Shown here piece by piece: positions 1 through 11,199 of a stretch of DNA of 64,000 nucleotides. Numbering within the stretch: position 1 is the stretch's first letter; every line of letters begins with the position of its first letter. The stretch covers positions 1-64,000 of the forward strand of contig DASTMP010000215.1 in NCBI GenBank assembly GCA_035714085.1, given 5' to 3'. The translations under genes were made by a program, and so were the position numbers. Origin of the DNA: JAJVID01 sp035714085 (GTDB lineage: Bacteria > Acidobacteriota > Blastocatellia > RBC074). The notes under the pieces were generated by a model. The model was not told where the DNA came from. It did not search any database and saw nothing but the letters and a program-made list of their open reading frames with translations.

Positions 1-1
1 G

Positions 2-409
2 CTGCGTCAGGAGTTGAGCAAAACGCAGGCGCAGTCCCGTGGGCAGGCGCAGAACCAGTCCGTGGTATGGCTTGCGCTCGCGCCTTCGATTGTCAGGGAT
101 CAGGGGACGGGCATGAAGAAACTGTACATCCCAGCAGGCGCTCGCTTGTTAAAGCTGCGACTCAAACTGAAAGGTGAAGAAGAGTACAAGACATATCAGG
201 TCATGCTGTCGACGGCCGAAGGGGCAGAAAGATGGAGCCGTGATAAGTTGCAAGCCCAACGAACAGGCTCGGCTAGATCCATTGTGTTGACGTTGCCGGC
301 CGGTATTCTGGCGGAAGGCGATTATGAATTGAGCCTCAAGGGACATGCGTCGGACGGGACGCTGGAAGAGACGGGAGATTATTATTATTTGAGTGTCAGG
401 AGAAAGTAA
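2..409 (+). CDS. C-terminal part of a probable anti-sigma-factor-like protein (partial)
   Basis: The reading frame is open from the window edge, so only the last ~136 residues are seen and the true start lies outside; the TTG at 14 is just the first in-frame start-like codon. The visible part is a compact beta-rich domain with motifs LALAPSIVRD, YKTYQVML, GDYELSLKG and a terminal YYYLSVRRK. From memory this pattern resembles the extracytoplasmic C-terminal domain of acidobacterial zf-HC2 anti-sigma proteins. No zinc finger or membrane segment lies in the visible part, so the call is inference. A gene of the same general kind starts at 63927 behind an ECF sigma factor. The next gene begins 124 bp downstream on the same strand. 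Confidence 0.5.
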   Translation: MRQELSKTQAQSRGQAQNQSVVWLALAPSIVRDQGTGMKKLYIPAGARLLKLRLKLKGEEEYKTYQVMLSTAEGAERWSRDKLQAQRTGSARSIVLTLPAGILAEGDYELSLKGHASDGTLEETGDYYYLSVRRK

Positions 410-533
410 CCCAGCCAACATGGATTTATCCAATCCATCCTCAGCTTAAGTGTCTGTGAAATACTTTTCCAATTATTGCATTAATTGTCAGAGTGGATTT
501 GAGCCGGATCAGAGCGCCCGAATTGAGGGATAT

Positions 534-3500
534 ATGACACAAGGATTTCAGAGGTTCACCAAACGATATATCAGCGTCTTAGGGGTTCTTATAGGACTGG
601 CAGTGGTAAGTTCGATTCTGCTCTACGCAGGGTGTGGCATGGTAAGCAGCCCCAACACCCCAGCGAATCAGAATCCGACGCCGACGCCGACGCCAACTCC
701 GACTCCGACTCCGACTCCGACTCCGACTCCCAATACCTTGCGACCGACTTCGATCATCTCGTCCCCGAAAGCAGGGATGGCTATAGTAATCGGATCTCAA
801 GTGGTCATCAGTGGGGCGGCGGCGGCGCCTGACGGTAGGTCAGTGGCCAGGGTCGACGTGTCTGTTGACGGTGGAGATACCTATAACACGGCTACGGGGA
901 CGGTCGGCTGGGTTTATATCTGGACTGCCACATCGCTCGGCACAGTGACGATCAAAAGCCGAGCGGTCGACTCCACCGGAATCCAGGAGGATCCCCCGAC
1001 GACAGTGGTTGTCACAGTCGCCGAGCCGCCGACCATCACATCGCACTTTCCGGCGGACGGGGCGAACGATGTGCTCCCGAATGCGAATGTGACCATTACT
1101 TTCAGCAAGGATATGGATCCGGCGACGGTGAACAACTCGACAGTGGAGCTTCGAGACCAATCCGGCGCCTTAGTGTCAGCTACAGTAAGCTATGACGCGG
1201 CTTCACGCACCGCCACACTGGATCCAACCGCCACCCTCTTGACGGGAGCCGTCTATTCAGTGACGGTCAGGGGCGGCCTCACGGAACCTACAGTAAAGGA
1301 TCTGTTGGGCATTCCTCCATTCGGTGATACAGCGTGGCTTTTCACAACGTCGCTGCGAGTTCTTTCAGTAACGCCGGCGCCGGGCGCGACTAATATTTCG
1401 CTCGGCATCGCGCCGGCGGCCATATTCTCGGAAGCGCTCGATCCCACGACCGTGAACGATTTCACGGTCCTGATGACCGACGCGACAGCCAACCCGATTC
1501 TCGCCAAGAGTATCTACGTGCCGAGCCTTTTCAAGGTCCTGATCACACCTAACACGCTGTTGCAGCAAGGGCAGACGTATACGATAACTCTCAAGGGCGG
1601 CGCAGTCGGTAATCGAATCACCACTTCGGCAGGAGCACCGCTTCCCGCCGATTACATCTGGTCATTTACCCTAGTGCCGCCGCCGCCGCCGTTCCCATCC
1701 TTGTCTATATGGTCGCCTGAGGATGCGCCGAGCAACCCTGCGACAGATGACCCTGAGCCTAAGGAACTTGGACTGAAATTCCGCTCCGACCACGTCGGCG
1801 TCGTTACCGGTATCAGGTTTTACAAAGGAGACACGACGTTTCACGAGCCTCGTATGGGGCGCCTCTGGACCAGTTCGGGAACGCTGCTCGGTTCCTTCTC
1901 ATTCGGTGACGAATCAAGGACCGGATGGTATCAGCTTGCTTTCCCTCAACCGATCCCGATCGTGGCGAATACGACATACGTCGTCTCCTACTCCGCTCCG
2001 AATGGGCATTACGTGGCGGACCCTGGATATTTCGAGTCGCAGGGCAGGGACAACGGCCCATTGCACGCCCCGAGAAGCGCCGATGTGGGCGGCAATGGAG
2101 TTATCGGCCCGATAGGAGAATTCCCGAGTCAAACTTCTATGTCGACGAACTATTGGGTGGACGTGGTTTTCAGGGACACGTCGGCCTTAGCTCCACGGGT
2201 TATTGAGGCAGGGCTTGGGGACATCCCCTTCGGCGCGACAAAAGCCAGGCCGGCGGCCCTCTTCTCGGAAGCGCTCGATCCCGCCAGCCTGAACGCTTCA
2301 ACCGTCATGCTGACCGATCAGGAGAACAACCTGGTTCCAGCCAATATTTCATATGACGCGAGCACTCTCGTAGTCACAATCACGCCGGAGCGCCTGTTAC
2401 ATTTCGGCGAGGTGTATACGGTGACTTACAAGGGAGGCTCCGCCGCCCCTCACATTACTGATTCGGAGGGAACCCCGCTCGCTTACGATTACACATGGTT
2501 CTTTTCTACTGAGCCGCCCATTAGCGGGGAATCCATTCTTGTCCTTACCTCCACCAGGGGAAACAAGTTCGCGAAGTATTACCAGGAAATCCTCCGCGCC
2601 GAGGGATTCCGTAATATCAGCGTCTATGACATAGGGGAGGCTACCGACTTATCTTTGTCTCAACACGACGTGATCATCCTGGGCGAAACGCCGCTCATCC
2701 CTGCGGATATAACAAGGCTCAGCAATTGGGTTGCCAGGGGCGGTAAGTTGATCGCAATGCGTCCGGACGAACAACTCGCTTCGCTACTTGGAATCAGCAA
2801 TGCCGCCGCTTCTCGGTCCGAAGCCTATTTGCAGGTCGACACCAGTCGGGAGCCCGGCGCGGGTATTGTCGGCGAAACTATTCAATACCACGGGACTGCC
2901 GACCTTTATACGCTCGAGGGAGACACGCGGCAGGTCGCGACCCTCTATTCCAGTCCAACGGAGGCGACTCCCAATCCAGCGGTTACGCTTCGTTCGGTGG
3001 GAACAAACGGTGGACAGGTGGCGGCGTTTGCCTTCGACCTCGCGCAATCCATTATCTATACCAGGCAGGGAAATCCGGAATGGGCGGGGCAGGACCGCGA
3101 CGGTGATTCGATAATCCGTACGAACGATCTTTTCTTCAGCGGCGCTGAGCCCAATTATATAAATCTGGATAAAGTGGCGATCCCGCAGGCCGACGAGCTA
3201 CAGCGGTTCCTTGCTAACCTTATACTCTCGATGAACGCGGACAAGATTCCGCTGCCGCGAGTCTGGTATCTCCCTAACATGAAGAAGGCCGTCATCCTGA
3301 TGACCGGCGATGATCGCGGCACACCGGACGGCTCCCAGACCACATTCGACATGCTCAACGCCGCAAGCCCGGCGAATTGTTCCGTCGCGGATTGGGAATG
3401 CTACCGCGCGACATCATGGGTGTCTCCCGAGACGGGGCTGACAACAGATCAAGCCCTCACATATTTTAATCAGCGCTTCGAAGTGGGCCCACATATAACT

Positions 3501-4262
3501 ACAAACTGCGAAAATTGGACGCCTGAAACGCTCAATTCAATCATTACAAACGCCCAGGACTCGTTCAGTGCGAAATACGGATTTTTTCCGGGAAGGACGA
3601 ATCGCATCCATTGTGGGGTATGGACAGATTGGGCGACTCTTCCCAATGTCGAGCTCAACCGCGAACTCCGCATCCGCCTTGATGCGACTTATTACTATTG
3701 GCCGACGCAATGGGTTCAAAACCGTCCGGGATTCATGACTGGTTCGGGCATTCCCATGCCTTACGTGGATCTGGACGGCTCAATTATCTTCGTCTACCAG
3801 GCGGCGATGCACCTCAATAATGAAACCGACAACACTTCTGACAGCGTTAACAGCCTGCTCGATAAAGCGCTCGGCCCTGAAGGGTTTTACGGCGTTTTCG
3901 GCGCGCGTTACGACTACACAGATCAATTCGCCGCGACGATCCTGAATTCCGCGAGGGCGCGCGATGTTTCGCTGATATCGGCGGAACAATTGCTTACCTG
4001 GCTTGACGGAAGAAACTCATCGGGGTTCACCAAGCCTGTCTGGAATGGGACGCAACTCGAGTTTAGGATAGTCATTAACGACGGCGTCAACAATGTCTAT
4101 GCGATGATTCCCAATCAAGGACGCGGAGGTCAAGTCAGTTCGATTACCATAGACGATACGCCGGTCAGCTTCGAGGTCAAGACGATAAAGGGGCGCATGT
4201 ATGCGGTGTTTCGCGCAACGAACGGAAACGCCAAAGTGATATATACCAGTCCTGTTCCCTGA
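534..4262 (+). CDS. Large lipoprotein-like surface protein with Ig-like, DUF4082 and deacetylase-like parts
   Basis: Predicted exported, 1242 residues. The ATG at 534 is preferred over an upstream GTG at 450 because the N-terminus MTQGFQRFTKRY matches the starts of the paralogous proteins at 24792 and 30145, and a GAGGG lies 5' of it. A hydrophobic helix ends in LLYAGCG, a near-lipobox, so membrane anchoring by a lipidated Cys is plausible. It is followed by a Thr-Pro repeat linker. Then come one Ig-like domain (about residues 70-165), two Big_5-type Ig-like domains (170-385), a DUF4082-like domain (390-550) and a third Big_5-like domain (550-660). Next is a Rossmann-like stretch beginning ILVLTSTRGNKF (about 669-760), then a polysaccharide-deacetylase-like region (about 915-1150) with ILMTGDDRGT and VGPHITTN. 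Domain names are from recognition. The deacetylase metal site is not fully evident, so enzymatic activity is uncertain. Confidence 0.75.
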   Translation: MTQGFQRFTKRYISVLGVLIGLAVVSSILLYAGCGMVSSPNTPANQNPTPTPTPTPTPTPTPTPTPNTLRPTSIISSPKAGMAIVIGSQVVISGAAAAPDGRSVARVDVSVDGGDTYNTATGTVGWVYIWTATSLGTVTIKSRAVDSTGIQEDPPTTVVVTVAEPPTITSHFPADGANDVLPNANVTITFSKDMDPATVNNSTVELRDQSGALVSATVSYDAASRTATLDPTATLLTGAVYSVTVRGGLTEPTVKDLLGIPPFGDTAWLFTTSLRVLSVTPAPGATNISLGIAPAAIFSEALDPTTVNDFTVLMTDATANPILAKSIYVPSLFKVLITPNTLLQQGQTYTITLKGGAVGNRITTSAGAPLPADYIWSFTLVPPPPPFPSLSIWSPEDAPSNPATDDPEPKELGLKFRSDHVGVVTGIRFYKGDTTFHEPRMGRLWTSSGTLLGSFSFGDESRTGWYQLAFPQPIPIVANTTYVVSYSAPNGHYVADPGYFESQGRDNGPLHAPRSADVGGNGVIGPIGEFPSQTSMSTNYWVDVVFRDTSALAPRVIEAGLGDIPFGATKARPAALFSEALDPASLNASTVMLTDQENNLVPANISYDASTLVVTITPERLLHFGEVYTVTYKGGSAAPHITDSEGTPLAYDYTWFFSTEPPISGESILVLTSTRGNKFAKYYQEILRAEGFRNISVYDIGEATDLSLSQHDVIILGETPLIPADITRLSNWVARGGKLIAMRPDEQLASLLGISNAAASRSEAYLQVDTSREPGAGIVGETIQYHGTADLYTLEGDTRQVATLYSSPTEATPNPAVTLRSVGTNGGQVAAFAFDLAQSIIYTRQGNPEWAGQDRDGDSIIRTNDLFFSGAEPNYINLDKVAIPQADELQRFLANLILSMNADKIPLPRVWYLPNMKKAVILMTGDDRGTPDGSQTTFDMLNAASPANCSVADWECYRATSWVSPETGLTTDQALTYFNQRFEVGPHITTNCENWTPETLNSIITNAQDSFSAKYGFFPGRTNRIHCGVWTDWATLPNVELNRELRIRLDATYYYWPTQWVQNRPGFMTGSGIPMPYVDLDGSIIFVYQAAMHLNNETDNTSDSVNSLLDKALGPEGFYGVFGARYDYTDQFAATILNSARARDVSLISAEQLLTWLDGRNSSGFTKPVWNGTQLEFRIVINDGVNNVYAMIPNQGRGGQVSSITIDDTPVSFEVKTIKGRMYAVFRATNGNAKVIYTSPVP

Positions 4263-4291
4263 TGAATATGGATGAATGTGATCGAAATCCC

Positions 4292-4342
4292 ACCCGCCTG
4301 CTTAAGTTCACAAGATAATGTCGCGACCGTAAGCGGGCGGGT
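4292..4342. terminator. Hairpin between convergent genes, candidate bidirectional terminator
   Basis: The 13-nt arms at 4292-4304 and 4330-4342 pair with a single G-T wobble around a 25-nt loop. The hairpin lies in the 91-bp gap between the stop of the surface protein gene (4262, plus strand) and the stop of ppc (4354, minus strand), where a shared terminator is expected. There is no clear U tract on either side, so termination efficiency cannot be judged. Confidence 0.45.
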
Positions 4343-4353
4343 CCTTATGGAAC

Positions 4354-7320
<2,967 letters not shown>

Positions 7321-7354
7321 TTCGTGGAAAACCTCTCGGAGTCATCTTATCAGC

Positions 7355-7426
7355 GCAAAGGGGCAAAGGGGCAAAGGGTCGAAGAAATACTTCGAAAGTA
7401 AACCTCTGACCCTTTGCCCCTTTGCG
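7355..7426. repeat. Inverted repeat of GGGGCAAA units upstream of ppc
   Basis: The arms at 7363-7380 and 7408-7425 are perfectly complementary (18 bp). The left arm carries an extra GGGGCAAA unit from 7355. The loop contains a smaller hairpin, TCGAAG-AAATA-CTTCGA. It sits between the ppc start (7320) and the stop of the esterase gene (7451), both on the minus strand, so it could end esterase transcription. The tandem-unit structure also resembles the repeat inside ppc and suggests a repeat element. Confidence 0.6.
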
Positions 7427-7450
7427 TTCGAAAACTCATTTTGTGACCGG

Positions 7451-8974
7451 CTACGGAGTCATCTTTGTTTGCGTAATGCCCGGCCAGTCATCAGTCCTGA
7501 ACGGCGTGGCGGGCAGCCCTTCTTTGTTGTACAGGTTGCAGGTCGGATATTTCGCCCAGGCGTAGCGCACGGCCACAGGCTTCGCCACTTCCAGGCTGGA
7601 CACGACCACGCGGTCGCCTTTGATTTCGCCCTTCGCCTCGCGCCAGACCTTGTCGTCGCCCGCGATGATGAAGCCTTTCAACTCGCCGCCGTGGGCTTCC
7701 AATCCGCCGCCGGTGTGGTTGAAGCTCAAGACCACCTTGTCGCCTTCGATCGTCATTGATTGATAGACCGGGCCCGAGTAAACGATCTTCTCGCCATATG
7801 CGACCGCGCGCGCGGCGAGAGCAAGACGCGAACCCACAGGCTGTTTGTTGGTCGGATGAATGCTGTCGTAATTTCCGACATCAATCGCCAGGGCCATCCC
7901 GGTCTTCGGCGAAGCGGAAAGCGTCATCAATTGAGCCTCGCGCAACTCCGCCCAGTCGCTTTCGCCGAGCTTCTGCGAATTCGGGCCAAAGGCCGCCAGT
8001 TGCACGAATAGGAATGGGAAATCGCCCTGTCCCCAGAGCGCGCGCCAGTCGCGGATCAACGTCGGGAAAAGGCGGCGGTATTGATAAGCGCGCCCGGCGT
8101 TCGCTTCGCCCTGATACCAGATCACGCCTTTGATCGCGTAGGGCGCAAGCGGCGCGAGCATCCCGTTGTACAACCCCGAAGGCATCCACGGTTTGCCGGG
8201 AGCGCGCGGCGCAGGCTTGTTTTCGGCCTTCGCCTTCTCGGCGTCTTCCTTGTATTTCGCCAACTCCCCTTCGTACCGCTCCATTCGCTTCGGATAATCG
8301 GCGGCGAACTGCTTGTATTCGGCGTCGTTGTTGAGAACGCTGGCGCTCGTCCACGATTCGGCGGGCGAGCCGCCGACGGCGTTGTTGATCAACCCGACGG
8401 GCACATTGCGCGCCTTATGCAAGTCGCGTCCGAAGTAATAGCCGACGGCGGAAAACGTCGCGGCGGTCTCAGGCGAACATTCTTTCCATACGGCCTTCAC
8501 GTCGGTCACTGGCGCGTCAACTTCCGCGCGTGGCGCGGTGAAGAGGCGGATAAGCGGGTATTTCGCGCCGGCGATCTCGGCCTCGGCGTTGTCGGACTGG
8601 TTGAGCCGCCATCCCATGTTCGATTGCCCACCGCAGATCCAGACCTCTCCGACCAGCACATTCTTCAATTCGATCCTGTTCTTGCCGCTGACGGTGAGCG
8701 TGAACGGGCCGCCGGCCTTGAGCGGCTTCAATCTAACCATCCATTTGCCGTCTTTGGCGGTGACCGTGACCTTCTGGTTCTGAAATTCCACGGTGACCGA
8801 TTCGCCTTCATCGGCCCAGCCCCACAGCGGCGCCGGCATTTCCTGCTGCAAAACCATCCCGTCGGAGATGATCGCGGGCAATTTGACATCCGCGCGCGCC
8901 GTGTTCGCGATGATGGCCGTGACGATGAAGAGCGCGCCGAACGACAGCAGAAAACTTCTCAGAAATCGTTTCAT
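7451..8974 (-). CDS. Secreted sialate O-acetylesterase family protein
   Basis: Predicted to remove O-acetyl groups from sialic acids or other acetylated glycans outside the cytoplasm. The chosen start is the ATG at 8974, which has a GGGGGG ribosome site just upstream; a longer frame from 9001 lacks one. The N-terminus MKRFLRSFLLSFGALFIV then ANTARA is a signal peptide. The SGNH-type nucleophile block is GGQSNMGWRL, and VIWYQGEANAG is the conserved second block of the family. A beta-sandwich domain precedes the catalytic one (LPAIISDGMVLQQ). About 507 residues fits the family. The substrate cannot be told from sequence, and other acetylated polysaccharides are possible. Confidence 0.88.
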   Translation of the reverse strand: MKRFLRSFLLSFGALFIVTAIIANTARADVKLPAIISDGMVLQQEMPAPLWGWADEGESVTVEFQNQKVTVTAKDGKWMVRLKPLKAGGPFTLTVSGKNRIELKNVLVGEVWICGGQSNMGWRLNQSDNAEAEIAGAKYPLIRLFTAPRAEVDAPVTDVKAVWKECSPETAATFSAVGYYFGRDLHKARNVPVGLINNAVGGSPAESWTSASVLNNDAEYKQFAADYPKRMERYEGELAKYKEDAEKAKAENKPAPRAPGKPWMPSGLYNGMLAPLAPYAIKGVIWYQGEANAGRAYQYRRLFPTLIRDWRALWGQGDFPFLFVQLAAFGPNSQKLGESDWAELREAQLMTLSASPKTGMALAIDVGNYDSIHPTNKQPVGSRLALAARAVAYGEKIVYSGPVYQSMTIEGDKVVLSFNHTGGGLEAHGGELKGFIIAGDDKVWREAKGEIKGDRVVVSSLEVAKPVAVRYAWAKYPTCNLYNKEGLPATPFRTDDWPGITQTKMTP

Positions 8975-9041
8975 GGTTTCCCCCCAATTGATGGTTGTCA
9001 CTTTGTTATGACCCAGGCTTTATGCTGCGGGCGCGACGTCA

Positions 9042-9449
9042 TTACTCGTTGCCTGCTTGGCGTTCGTACTTACGAATCATCATTCCATGCGCTTGCCGCA
9101 TTCCCACGCCCGCGTAGAACGATTGCAATTCCGGATCGCATAGTAAGTCAACTGCGTACAAATCACTCAATCTTTCCAACATCCTCCTGACCAACTCTTT
9201 TCCCACACCCTGGCCTTGATATGCTGGCAGGACTTCAAGAAAAGGAATGTATGCGGATAATGTCCGATCCGTTAACGCAGTAATGAAGCCGGCGACTTTA
9301 CCAGTGTGTTCGTCTATTGCCAGAATAATCTCGTCACTGTTTTTCAAGAGTTCAATATGTGTTTGAGGAGAGGGGCGATTCGGCCAGCCGACAAAAAAGC
9401 CGTCAAGATTCTCCGCTGTCACACTTTCAATCGAACTTGTGTAGAGCAT
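9042..9449 (-). CDS. GNAT-family N-acetyltransferase
   Basis: A 135-residue protein with the GNAT acetyl-CoA binding signature LPAYQGQGVGKELVRRML (consensus Q/R-x-x-G-x-G/A) in the middle, and a C-terminal FYAGVGM strand typical of the fold. The acceptor substrate is unknown. It starts 16 bp after the stop of the FAD monooxygenase gene on the same strand, so the two are probably co-transcribed. That arrangement does not define a pathway. Confidence 0.85.
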   Translation of the reverse strand: MLYTSSIESVTAENLDGFFVGWPNRPSPQTHIELLKNSDEIILAIDEHTGKVAGFITALTDRTLSAYIPFLEVLPAYQGQGVGKELVRRMLERLSDLYAVDLLCDPELQSFYAGVGMRQAHGMMIRKYERQAGNE

Positions 9450-9465
9450 CGCAACTCACATTCCC

Positions 9466-10731
9466 TCATACTGTACTTTGAGGCGATCTTTCTTGCGTCC
9501 GTATGCGTTCCGCGCGAAGGCCTATGCCGATCACCCGCGCGGCCACGCGGCGCAGCAGGGGAGTCAGTAACCAGAGAAGCGCGCGCACAGGCCATGGAAT
9601 AGAGAGAGCCCTCTCAGGATCAGACGTCGACCCGAACATTTGGCGATGAATAAAGACCTGGATGTTCTGAGTCATGCGCGCGGGCCATTCCCGCCTCTGC
9701 TGCGCCCGGCGCAGATCATCGATCCCGCAATCTCCCTGCCGGAGCTTGTCCGCGAGCAGATTGGCCGCCGCCACCGCGTCCTGTATCGCCAGATTGATGC
9801 CGACGCCGCCGGCGGGCGACATTGCATGCGCGGCGTCGCCGATGAAGAGCAAACCAGGACGATACCACTGGCGGAGCCGGTTTACCTGCACGGTGAGGAG
9901 TTTGACTTTGTCCCAATCATCAATTTCGCCAATCGCGCCCTGCAGAAAGGGCGCGACGCTGACGATCTCTTCGCGGAACGCCATCAATCCGCGTCGTTTG
10001 ATCTCTTCAAACGCGCCTTTGCGAATGATTGAGCCGCACTGGTAATAATCGCCGCGATCAATTGTGACCAGCATCTTTCCGTTCCTGACCCGTCCTAACG
10101 CCGGCTCAGTTTCAGGGGCGGTCTTCGCGACTCGAAACCAGAGCACGTCAATGGGCACGCCGAAATCCTGTACCTCCATCCCGCCTCGCTCACGCATGAC
10201 CGAACTCCGCCCGTCGGCCCCGACGACCAGGTCGGCAAGTACATTCAGCTCGCCCTGCTCCGTCTTCGCTCTCACGCCGGCGACGCGCCCGCCCTCTTCA
10301 ATTAGGCCAGTGGCCTCGGTGTTCATCAACAACTGGAATGTCGGGTAGCGTTTCGCCTGCGCGGTGAGGAAGTTCAGGAAGTCCCATTGCGGCATCATGG
10401 CGATGAATTTGCAGCGCGTCGGCAGATGCGAAAAGTCTGGGCCTACTATGTCCTTGTCCTCGAACTTGACCTTCACCCGGCGCAGTTCCTGATGCGGCAG
10501 TCGCAAGAACTCATCGAGCATCCCCAGCTCATGCAGCAGCTCCAGTGTGGAGGGATGGATGGTGTCGCCGCGAAAATCGCGGAAGAAGTCCGCGTGCTTT
10601 TCGAGCACGATCGCCTCAACGCCGGCGCGCGCGAGGAGCAAGCCGAGCATCATTCCGGCTGGGCCGCCGCCGACAACACAACAGGTGGTTCGGATTTGTT
10701 GCGCGTAACGCTGGGGCTGATTCATAGCCAA
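9466..10731 (-). CDS. FAD-dependent aromatic-ring-hydroxylase-type monooxygenase
   Basis: A 421-residue flavoprotein of the p-hydroxybenzoate hydroxylase fold. It shows the N-terminal dinucleotide motif VVGGGPAGMMLGLLLARAG ending in the acidic residue of VLEKH, the DG motif VGADGRSS, and the FAD ribityl motif GDAAHAMSPAGGVGINLAIQD. Such enzymes hydroxylate aromatic or polyketide substrates using NAD(P)H and oxygen; the substrate here is not predictable. No signal peptide or anchor is visible. The ATG at 10731 is followed by a second Met two codons later. The gene starts 5 bp after hicA, suggesting a hicB-hicA-monooxygenase-acetyltransferase transcript. Confidence 0.85.
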   Translation of the reverse strand: MAMNQPQRYAQQIRTTCCVVGGGPAGMMLGLLLARAGVEAIVLEKHADFFRDFRGDTIHPSTLELLHELGMLDEFLRLPHQELRRVKVKFEDKDIVGPDFSHLPTRCKFIAMMPQWDFLNFLTAQAKRYPTFQLLMNTEATGLIEEGGRVAGVRAKTEQGELNVLADLVVGADGRSSVMRERGGMEVQDFGVPIDVLWFRVAKTAPETEPALGRVRNGKMLVTIDRGDYYQCGSIIRKGAFEEIKRRGLMAFREEIVSVAPFLQGAIGEIDDWDKVKLLTVQVNRLRQWYRPGLLFIGDAAHAMSPAGGVGINLAIQDAVAAANLLADKLRQGDCGIDDLRRAQQRREWPARMTQNIQVFIHRQMFGSTSDPERALSIPWPVRALLWLLTPLLRRVAARVIGIGLRAERIRTQERSPQSTV

Positions 10732-10736
10732 TGGGA

Positions 10737-10943
10737 TTACAGATCGGCTTCTTTGATGTCAGCCAGTTTCATGAGGTGGCGGAGCAGTCCCGTTTTGAGC
10801 GATTGATTCCCGTGAATCGGGACAGAAAGTCGGACGTCGCTCCCAGCTTTACCGTAAATATGATGGCTGCCCTGCACACGCAACAACGACCAGCCATGGC
10901 GCTCGAGTAGTTTAGTGAACTCCTTGCCGGAAACCGCTTTCAT
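10737..10943 (-). CDS. hicA: HicA-type mRNA interferase toxin
   Basis: A 68-residue protein with the double-stranded RNA-binding-like HicA fold: MKAVSGKEFTKLLERHGW, the catalytic-His segment VQGSHHIY, then VPIHGNQSLKTGLLRHLM. A longer frame exists upstream, but the ATG at 10943 is chosen because it overlaps the hicB stop as ATGA and gives the canonical N-terminus. HicA toxins cleave mRNA or tmRNA in translation-dependent fashion when not bound by HicB. Here the toxin follows its antitoxin (hicBA order) and abuts a metabolic gene. Confidence 0.93.
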   Translation of the reverse strand: MKAVSGKEFTKLLERHGWSLLRVQGSHHIYGKAGSDVRLSVPIHGNQSLKTGLLRHLMKLADIKEADL

Positions 10944-11143
10944 ACTGCGATCTCCAGCACGCGATCGCCTGTTGCGACCTGGGCGGGAGAGACATCTACG
11001 GACAAACACCCTTCGATAGCTTCGTAAAGATTGCTAAGCAATTCCTCAAATGTATCGCCCTGCGTTGCGCACCCCGGGATCGCCGGGACTTCCGCCCAAT
11101 AACCGCCTTCTTCAGCTTCGTGAACTATCACTTTGAGTTTCAT
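10940..11143 (-). CDS. hicB: HicB-type antitoxin (short form)
   Basis: A 67-residue protein with the partial RNase H-like HicB fold: MKLKVIVHEAEEGGYWAEVP, the typical IPGCATQGDTFEEL segment, and a short C-terminus. It lacks an obvious C-terminal helix-turn-helix or ribbon-helix-helix DNA-binding domain, unlike longer HicB proteins, so autoregulation may be weak or indirect. It overlaps hicA by 4 nt (ATGA). No operator was recognised in the 56-bp gap to the cupin gene upstream. Confidence 0.92.
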   Translation of the reverse strand: MKLKVIVHEAEEGGYWAEVPAIPGCATQGDTFEELLSNLYEAIEGCLSVDVSPAQVATGDRVLEIAV

Positions 11144-11199
11144 GATTCATGATTATACGTCTGCACAGGACGATGAGGCGAGATCGAGCGAGAAAGACT

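Noticed and set aside
450..533. GTG at 450 as the start of the first surface protein
   Set aside because: It would add 28 residues absent from both paralogues and push the signal helix away from the N-terminus.
678..732. Simple CCGACT/CCGACG tandem as a regulatory microsatellite
   Set aside because: It is coding and gives a Thr-Pro linker after a lipobox, as in the paralogous proteins.
8081..9190. A 369-codon plus-strand frame opposite the sialate esterase and GNAT genes
   Set aside because: It mirrors two well-supported genes and its Arg/His/Gly-rich translation shows no domain.
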